A DNA stretch of 9,838 nt from Eubacteriales bacterium (GTDB taxonomy: Bacteria > Bacillota > Clostridia > Oscillospirales > CAG-272), in the NCBI GenBank assembly GCA_028709565.1, contig JAQVWU010000076.1:1-9838 (forward strand), read 5' to 3'. This document shows, piece by piece, positions 5,695 through 9,838 of this stretch. The notes under the pieces are model-generated. The model had not been told where the DNA came from. It saw nothing but the letters and a program-made list of their open reading frames with translations, and ran no database searches. Numbering within the stretch: position 1 is the stretch's first letter; every line of letters starts with the position of its first letter. Both the position numbers and the translations under genes were made by a program.

Positions 5695-6702
5695 TATATT
5701 GCCTTCAATCATAGACTTCATTGCTTTGAGCTGCGCTTCTATCACCGCTTTTTCATTCGGCGAAATCATGCCGTCGTCCGGTTCAAAATTCAGCAGCAGT
5801 TTACCCGTTTCTCTGTAGAGCTTATACGCGTCGGCATTCAGGTGCAAAATCTTCTGCTCGGTTCTGATTTTTTCCCGGGCGGCGATTTCATCGATGATTT
5901 GCTGCATAAAGCAGGAAAGTTCGCCCCCTGCCGAATAGTCCGCGGGCGCGTAATAGTTGATCCTGTCGTCCCCCAATAACTGATAAACCTTTTTCCGCTC
6001 GTTTTTTTCCGGGTCAAATACGCCGATTGAATACCCGCCCTTGCTTTTCACCAGTCGCATACACGGAATATCGGTAGCGCTGTCCCCGATATAAACTATA
6101 TTTTCATATGGGATATTCAGTTGCGCGTCAGGTACGCTGTCATTGACCCGCTCATCCCATTCATCAAAGAATCCTTTGGCGATTCTGAAAATATACTGTG
6201 TTTTGTTGGTATAGTTAATGGCCTGCGCGGGCCATATAGCTACGCCGTCGGCGGAATACAGATATGACGACGCGTAAATCCTGTTGAATTTATCCGAGAT
6301 TGCGCTGCCTTCGATAATTTCCTTGAGCCCCGATGATATGATATAATGCTCCAGTTCAATTTCTTTGCCAGCTGCGTATGCGTTCATGCGGTCAAACCAT
6401 GTATCAACACCTTTGTAAAGGGGCACTTCAGTTCCGATCTGTCTGAAATACTCCCGGCGAAGCGACTTGCCTTTATAGTTGGAATGACGTATTAATTCAT
6501 ACATCCAGGCCAGGTTGTTGTCCATGAGATTTTCCTTAGCCAGCGCGTCTGATTCGCTCCAGAATATATTTTTTTCAATTTCAAAGGAAGGTATCAATGT
6601 GAATGCCTGCATGTCATCCGGAGAGAGGGTTTTATCAAAGTCATAGCAAATAGCAATTTTGGGCTTTTTCGCCCGGATTTGAGCTATTGTCTTTTCGTAC
6701 AT
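5689..6702 (-). CDS. HAD-superfamily hydrolase (probable phosphatase)
   Basis: 337 residues from the ATG at 6702, which has AAAGGAG six bases upstream. The frame is open to 6828, but the promoter at 6748-6776 makes the longer form unlikely. All HAD motifs are visible: motif I DFDKT (Asp21 nucleophile, Asp23 acid/base), motif II in IISSG (Ser123/Ser124), a motif III lysine (Lys167 or Lys176), and motif IV GDSATD (Asp207, Asp211, magnesium binding). Between motifs I and II lies a long mainly helical C1-type cap (about 30-115). A charged, helical tail of about 90 residues follows the core. No signal peptide or membrane segment, so cytoplasmic. The family hydrolyses phosphate esters with Mg2+; the substrate cannot be told from sequence. 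The gene stands alone, divergent from a GNAT gene. Confidence 0.88.
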   Translation of the reverse strand: MYEKTIAQIRAKKPKIAICYDFDKTLSPDDMQAFTLIPSFEIEKNIFWSESDALAKENLMDNNLAWMYELIRHSNYKGKSLRREYFRQIGTEVPLYKGVDTWFDRMNAYAAGKEIELEHYIISSGLKEIIEGSAISDKFNRIYASSYLYSADGVAIWPAQAINYTNKTQYIFRIAKGFFDEWDERVNDSVPDAQLNIPYENIVYIGDSATDIPCMRLVKSKGGYSIGVFDPEKNERKKVYQLLGDDRINYYAPADYSAGGELSCFMQQIIDEIAAREKIRTEQKILHLNADAYKLYRETGKLLLNFEPDDGMISPNEKAVIEAQLKAMKSMIEGNID

Positions 6703-6747
6703 AAATATCTCCTTTATCAATTTTATAAATCCATTGCTCTTAAGCTT

Positions 6748-6776
6748 ATAATATAATAATTCCCGATATAAATCAA
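6748..6776 (-). promoter_or_regulatory. Promoter of the HAD hydrolase gene
   Basis: TTGATT (6771-6776) and TATTAT (6748-6753) lie 17 bp apart on the minus strand. Predicted start near 6741 gives a leader of about 39 bases before the ATG at 6702. Confidence 0.6.
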
Positions 6777-6813
6777 TAACTTTTGCCATTCCAAGCAATA
6801 TTTCTAAAATTAA

Positions 6814-6841
6814 TTGACATGTTATCAAAATAATATATAAT
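6814..6841 (+). promoter_or_regulatory. Consensus promoter of the GNAT gene
   Basis: Perfect TTGACA (6814-6819) and perfect TATAAT (6836-6841) with a 16-bp spacer. Predicted start near 6848 gives a leader of about 48 bases containing the ribosome site GAGGTG. It is back to back with the HAD promoter, the two -35 boxes being about 37 bp apart. Confidence 0.8.
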
Positions 6842-6895
6842 TAATTTATAAAGCTGCCGGCTCCGGCCGCGTAACACGAACGAGGTGTATTTAAA

Positions 6896-7291
6896 TTGAC
6901 AAAATACATTGAAAACCAACCTGTATCCGCTAAAGCCATCGCCAATCTGCGGGAGGATGTCGGATGGAACCGCATGGAAGATTCATACCGTAATCCCCTT
7001 ATGACTTCATATTTTCATATTGCGCTGTATGACGATAACATTTTGGTCGGCTATATCGATTCGGTTTCAAACGGTGTGACCGATGCCTATATTCAGGATT
7101 TGATGGTTCACACGGATTTCCGAAAAAAAGGATTCGGAACCGAACTGATGAACAGGATGATTGCCGCTTTGAAGGAAAGGCATATTTACATGATTTCCGT
7201 GATTTTTGAGGAAAAATTGAAGCCCTTTTATAGCCGTTTCGGTTTTTTCGACATGCTGTGCGGTCAGATTCAAACATACGAAAGCGAGTAA
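6896..7291 (+). CDS. GNAT-family N-acetyltransferase (small)
   Basis: 131 residues from a TTG start; GAGGTG (6882-6887) lies eight bases upstream and no nearby ATG fits better. The acetyl-CoA-binding motif A is clear: IQDLMVHTDFRKKGFGTEL, with the R-x-x-G-x-G loop at Arg76-Gly81, followed by the expected helix. The C-terminal strand-helix end YSRFGFFDM (about 112-120) matches motif B. The length is that of a minimal single-domain GNAT. The acceptor substrate is unknown. Transcribed from a consensus promoter and perhaps through into selO, 120 bp downstream, since no clear terminator follows it. Confidence 0.85.
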   Translation: MTKYIENQPVSAKAIANLREDVGWNRMEDSYRNPLMTSYFHIALYDDNILVGYIDSVSNGVTDAYIQDLMVHTDFRKKGFGTELMNRMIAALKERHIYMISVIFEEKLKPFYSRFGFFDMLCGQIQTYESE

Positions 7292-7365
7292 GCAAAAAAC
7301 CATACAAGTAAATACCACTCCGCGCGCGGCACATAACAAACGTCTCATCGGGTAAAATAAAAATA

Positions 7366-7381
7366 TCCGCCCGGCGGCGGA
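7366..7381. other. Short GC-rich hairpin between the GNAT gene and selO
   Basis: TCCGCC (7366-7371) pairs with GGCGGA (7376-7381) around a CGGC loop. The A-rich stretch to its left would be a T-run on the minus strand, so as an intrinsic terminator it would act on antisense transcription coming out of selO. On the plus strand no T-run follows, so it would not terminate the GNAT transcript but might modulate selO expression. Confidence 0.35.
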
Positions 7382-7411
7382 CAATAAAACAATAACGGAA
7401 TTGGTATCGTA

Positions 7412-8845
7412 ATGACGGGAATAATTACAGACAAAACAGGATGGAACCTTGACAACAGCTACACGCGGCTGCCGGAGATTTTTTGGGTAAATCATAACCC
7501 CTCTCCGGTTAAAAGCCCCGAACTTATAAAACTCAATACCGAACTGGCACGCTCTCTCGGTCTGGACGCCGGGCTGCTCAGCGCCGGGGTATTGTCGGGA
7601 AACCGGCTGCCCGATTCTTCGCGGCCGATGGCTCAGGCATATGCCGGGCATCAGTTCGGTTATTTCACCATGCTGGGAGACGGCAGGGCTATACTGATCG
7701 GGGAGCAGCTCACACCCGGCGGCGAGCGATTTGATATCCAGCTCAAGGGCTCGGGCAGAACGCCCTTTTCAAGGGGCGGGGACGGCAGGGCGGCGCTGGG
7801 TCCCATGCTGCGGGAATATATCATCAGCGAAGCGATGCATGGTCTGGGTATCGCCACAACCCGCAGTCTTGCGGTGGTGACTACCGGTGAGCCGGTATAT
7901 CGCGATACCGTTCTGCCCGGAGCGATACTGACCCGGGTGGCGTCAAGCCATATACGCGTGGGCACATTTGAATACGCGGCAAGGTACGGCGAATCCGGTG
8001 ACCTCAGGGCGCTGGCTGATTATACCCTGGACAGACACTTTGACGGATATCTAAACGCGGAAAACCCGTATGTGTTTTTATTGGAGGAGGTCGTCCGCCG
8101 TCAGGCGCGGCTTATCGCCGGATGGCAGCTCGTCGGTTTTATTCACGGCGTAATGAACACCGACAACATGGCGCTCTGCGGAGAGACCATCGATTACGGT
8201 CCCTGCGCCTTCATGGATACCTACGATCCGCAGACGGTATTCAGCTCCATTGACCGCTACGGCCGTTACGCCTACGGCAATCAGCCGAATATCGGCGCCT
8301 GGAATCTCACGCGCTTCGCCGAGACCCTCATACCGCTGCTGAACAGGGACAGCGGCCGTGCTGAAGCTCTGGCCCGTACAAAGGTCTCGGAGTTTCACAC
8401 GTTGTATCAAAAATATTGGCATGCGGGCATGAAAGCCAAACTGGGGCTGACAAACGATGAACCCGGCGACGCGGAACTTATACGCGAACTGCTGCTGCTC
8501 ATGTACAATAATAAAGCGGATTATACGAATACCTTCCTAGCGCTGACCTTTGACAGCCTCGAAGGCGCCGAACTTTATACAAAACCGGAGTTTTTGGTAT
8601 GGCATAAAAAATGGTCTGCCCGGGACAGGTCATTCCCGACCATGAAAAACGCGAATCCCGCTCTGATACCGCGCAATCACAGGGTTGAGAAGGCTTTGGA
8701 CACCGCCGTCAACAACGCGGATTACAGCGTAACCGACAGATTGCTGGCGGCGCTTGTCAGCCCGTTCGCCCACACACGGGAACAGACCGCATACGCGCAG
8801 CCCGACCCGTCCTCCTGCGGCTACAAAACCTTTTGTGGTACCTAG
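7412..8845 (+). CDS. selO: Protein adenylyltransferase SelO (YdiU family)
   Basis: 477 residues, full length for the family. SelO is a pseudokinase that transfers AMP from ATP to Ser/Thr/Tyr of proteins and is linked to redox stress. Key motifs are intact: WNLDNSYTRLPE at the N terminus, MAQAYAGHQFG (73-83), LGDGRAILIGE, QLKGSGRTPFSRGGDGRAALGP with Lys112, the Glu135 in LREY, and HGVMNTDNMALCGETIDYGP with Asp251, Asn252 and Asp261, which by known homologues are the catalytic base and the magnesium ligands. It ends in YKTFCGT. Cys475 is third from the end, where eukaryotic orthologues carry selenocysteine; here the codon is an ordinary Cys. The start is by family comparison, as the ribosome site is weak. 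Its TAG stop immediately abuts the stop of the convergent gene. Confidence 0.96.
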   Translation: MTGIITDKTGWNLDNSYTRLPEIFWVNHNPSPVKSPELIKLNTELARSLGLDAGLLSAGVLSGNRLPDSSRPMAQAYAGHQFGYFTMLGDGRAILIGEQLTPGGERFDIQLKGSGRTPFSRGGDGRAALGPMLREYIISEAMHGLGIATTRSLAVVTTGEPVYRDTVLPGAILTRVASSHIRVGTFEYAARYGESGDLRALADYTLDRHFDGYLNAENPYVFLLEEVVRRQARLIAGWQLVGFIHGVMNTDNMALCGETIDYGPCAFMDTYDPQTVFSSIDRYGRYAYGNQPNIGAWNLTRFAETLIPLLNRDSGRAEALARTKVSEFHTLYQKYWHAGMKAKLGLTNDEPGDAELIRELLLLMYNNKADYTNTFLALTFDSLEGAELYTKPEFLVWHKKWSARDRSFPTMKNANPALIPRNHRVEKALDTAVNNADYSVTDRLLAALVSPFAHTREQTAYAQPDPSSCGYKTFCGT

Positions 8846-9385
8846 TCAAAGGCGTTTGCCGAAAAATATATCGGGTTTTCCCCTGCCGTTGGCGTCCGGC
8901 ATTACCCCAATAATCTTATAGCCCATTTTGAGATAAAACCCGGACTGATGGGTGCCGGGAGTAAAATCATTCAGTTTACCGGGCAGATCGTCATACAGAT
9001 CGCAGTTTGCCAGGGATGTCTCTCCGCCGTCCTTTTCGTCGTCAGCGCCCAGGTGTATTGTCAGACCGCCCTGCCTTCTCGCTTTGTCCTCCAGGGCGGA
9101 TACGACGGCTCTGCCTATACCTTCATTGCGCCTGTCACTGCGAACGGCCAGCGGATGCAGTTCGAAGACATTGCCGTTGTATACCGGGGCGAGGATACCG
9201 CCCCAGCCGAGCACAACCCCGTTTTCCACGGCAGCCAACAGGGTGTTTCCCGGAATCAGGCGTTCCTCAATTTCCCCCAGCGCCTCCTCAAGGGTCGCCC
9301 AGCCTATCGGAATGCTGTCGGTCAGTATCCGCGCCGCCTGGATAATCTGTTCCCCGGTTGCCTGATTCATGTTTATAATCCGCAT
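8846..9385 (-). CDS. GNAT acetyltransferase, AAC(6')-like
   Basis: 179 residues; the ATG at 9385 has GGAG seven bases upstream. The acetyl-CoA motif is VRSDRRNEGIGRAVVSALE (R86-N-E-G-I-G91), preceded by ELHPLAV. The C-terminal part, with FYLKMGYKIIGVMPDANG and then KPDIFFGKRL, together with an inserted HLGADDE...TSLANCDLY segment, resembles aminoglycoside 6'-N-acetyltransferase-type GNATs of Bacillota. Resistance is only a possibility: many chromosomal relatives acetylate unknown amines. It lies 54 bp after the partial APH-family gene on the same strand, so the two are probably co-transcribed. Its stop touches the stop of selO. Confidence 0.82.
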   Translation of the reverse strand: MRIINMNQATGEQIIQAARILTDSIPIGWATLEEALGEIEERLIPGNTLLAAVENGVVLGWGGILAPVYNGNVFELHPLAVRSDRRNEGIGRAVVSALEDKARRQGGLTIHLGADDEKDGGETSLANCDLYDDLPGKLNDFTPGTHQSGFYLKMGYKIIGVMPDANGRGKPDIFFGKRL

Positions 9386-9439
9386 ATGGCGTCTCCAATC
9401 TCTATTTAAAATACTGCATATTAATCGTTCTGCGGGCGG

Positions 9440-9838
9440 TCAGAATACACCGGTATACAATAGTTTTGCCGGCAGGCGCCCCTCTCTGAGCAGCCGGGCG
9501 TTTTTTTCGTTTTGCTCCAATATTGCGGGCAGTTCATCCGGTTTGTTGTATGCCAGCCATACGATTTCGCAAAGGGCGGAGGCGACGACATAATAAGTAA
9601 GCACCTCCCAAAACGCTTCGGGCGCTTCCCCGTTAAAATAACCCCTTATCAGACCTTGTATAAACCGTGTGCCGGCCGTCCGGATAAGCAATCGGAAGTC
9701 GTACCACGGATCGCCGCAAAAGCCGAAGCCCTCATCGAACAGATCGATTACATACAGTTCGCCGTTGTCCGAGAACATTAAGTTGCCTTCATGAAAATCC
9801 CCGTGCAAAAGGCGCTGAGGGCGGCCGGCCGTCAGATT
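9440..9838 (-). CDS. APH-family small-molecule phosphotransferase, 3' part (5' end beyond window)
   Basis: 132 residues are visible and the frame is open to the window edge, so the N-terminal ATP-binding lobe is missing. The kinase core is clear: LLHGDFHEGNLMF (catalytic Asp14 and Asn19 of the visible part) and VIDLFDEGFG with Asp32, the metal-binding Asp of the DFG-equivalent, then GDPWYDFRLLI, typical of aminoglycoside phosphotransferase/choline-kinase-like proteins (APH family). The C-terminal helices complete the substrate lobe. A TTG in the HGDF motif should not be taken as its start. Substrate unknown; the neighbour is an AAC(6')-like acetyltransferase. Confidence 0.88.
   Translation of the reverse strand, partial: NLTAGRPQRLLHGDFHEGNLMFSDNGELYVIDLFDEGFGFCGDPWYDFRLLIRTAGTRFIQGLIRGYFNGEAPEAFWEVLTYYVVASALCEIVWLAYNKPDELPAILEQNEKNARLLREGRLPAKLLYTGVF

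Noticed and set aside
7067..7651. 194-residue minus-strand frame spanning the GNAT-selO gap
   Set aside because: It is antisense to the conserved starts of selO and the end of the GNAT gene, with no ribosome site or domain. Its hydrophobic stretch comes from the AT-rich gap.
8820..8845. Selenocysteine at the end of SelO
   Set aside because: The codon in the FCGT ending is TGT, an ordinary cysteine; no in-frame TGA is involved.

Overview
The window looks like chromosomal DNA of a Bacillota (Clostridia-type, Gram-positive) bacterium, possibly an uncultured gut or digester relative of the Oscillospiraceae. This is inferred from consensus sigma-70/sigma-A promoters, strong GGAG-type ribosome sites, TTG starts, and a secreted protein with a cell-surface C-terminal anchor. 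I see no tRNA, rRNA, CRISPR array, transposase or insertion sequence.

Layout. Positions 53-4641 (minus strand) hold a three-gene unit read from a good promoter at 4675-4703. It encodes a large GH20-like glycoside hydrolase-type protein, then (TTGA stop/start overlap) an alpha/alpha-toroid protein with a squalene-cyclase-like QW motif, then a secreted, surface-anchored CBM9-like carbohydrate-binding protein with its own possible promoter. Together they suggest handling of a complex glycan, substrate unknown. Positions 4642-5011 have no convincing gene. They hold that promoter, a bidirectional hairpin/terminator and an orphan array of five 24-bp palindromic repeats. Positions 5012-5539 (minus) encode a small winged-helix protein resembling phage O-type replication initiators, and a second 24-bp repeat array lies inside its coding sequence. 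Positions 5689-6702 (minus) encode a HAD phosphatase, divergent from a small GNAT acetyltransferase at 6896-7291 (plus), with near-consensus promoters between them. Positions 7412-8845 (plus) encode the pseudokinase AMPylator SelO. Its stop codon directly abuts that of a convergent AAC(6')-like acetyltransferase (8846-9385, minus). Upstream of the latter lies the 3' part of an APH-family small-molecule kinase that runs off the window.

The most unusual part is 4789-5257. Two 24-bp, five-unit arrays have the same polarity and the same flanking AT-rich element, about 287 bp apart, but different repeat consensus (GGTGAC-N6-GTCACC against GGTA-N6-TACC). One sits in the linker of a wHTH initiator-like gene, as the lambda origin iterons sit within gene O. 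The other is stranded in non-coding DNA just downstream. I read this as a self-contained initiator/origin-like module next to a relic or satellite of a differently specified sister module. The repeat structure is seen directly in the sequence; the replication role is inference.
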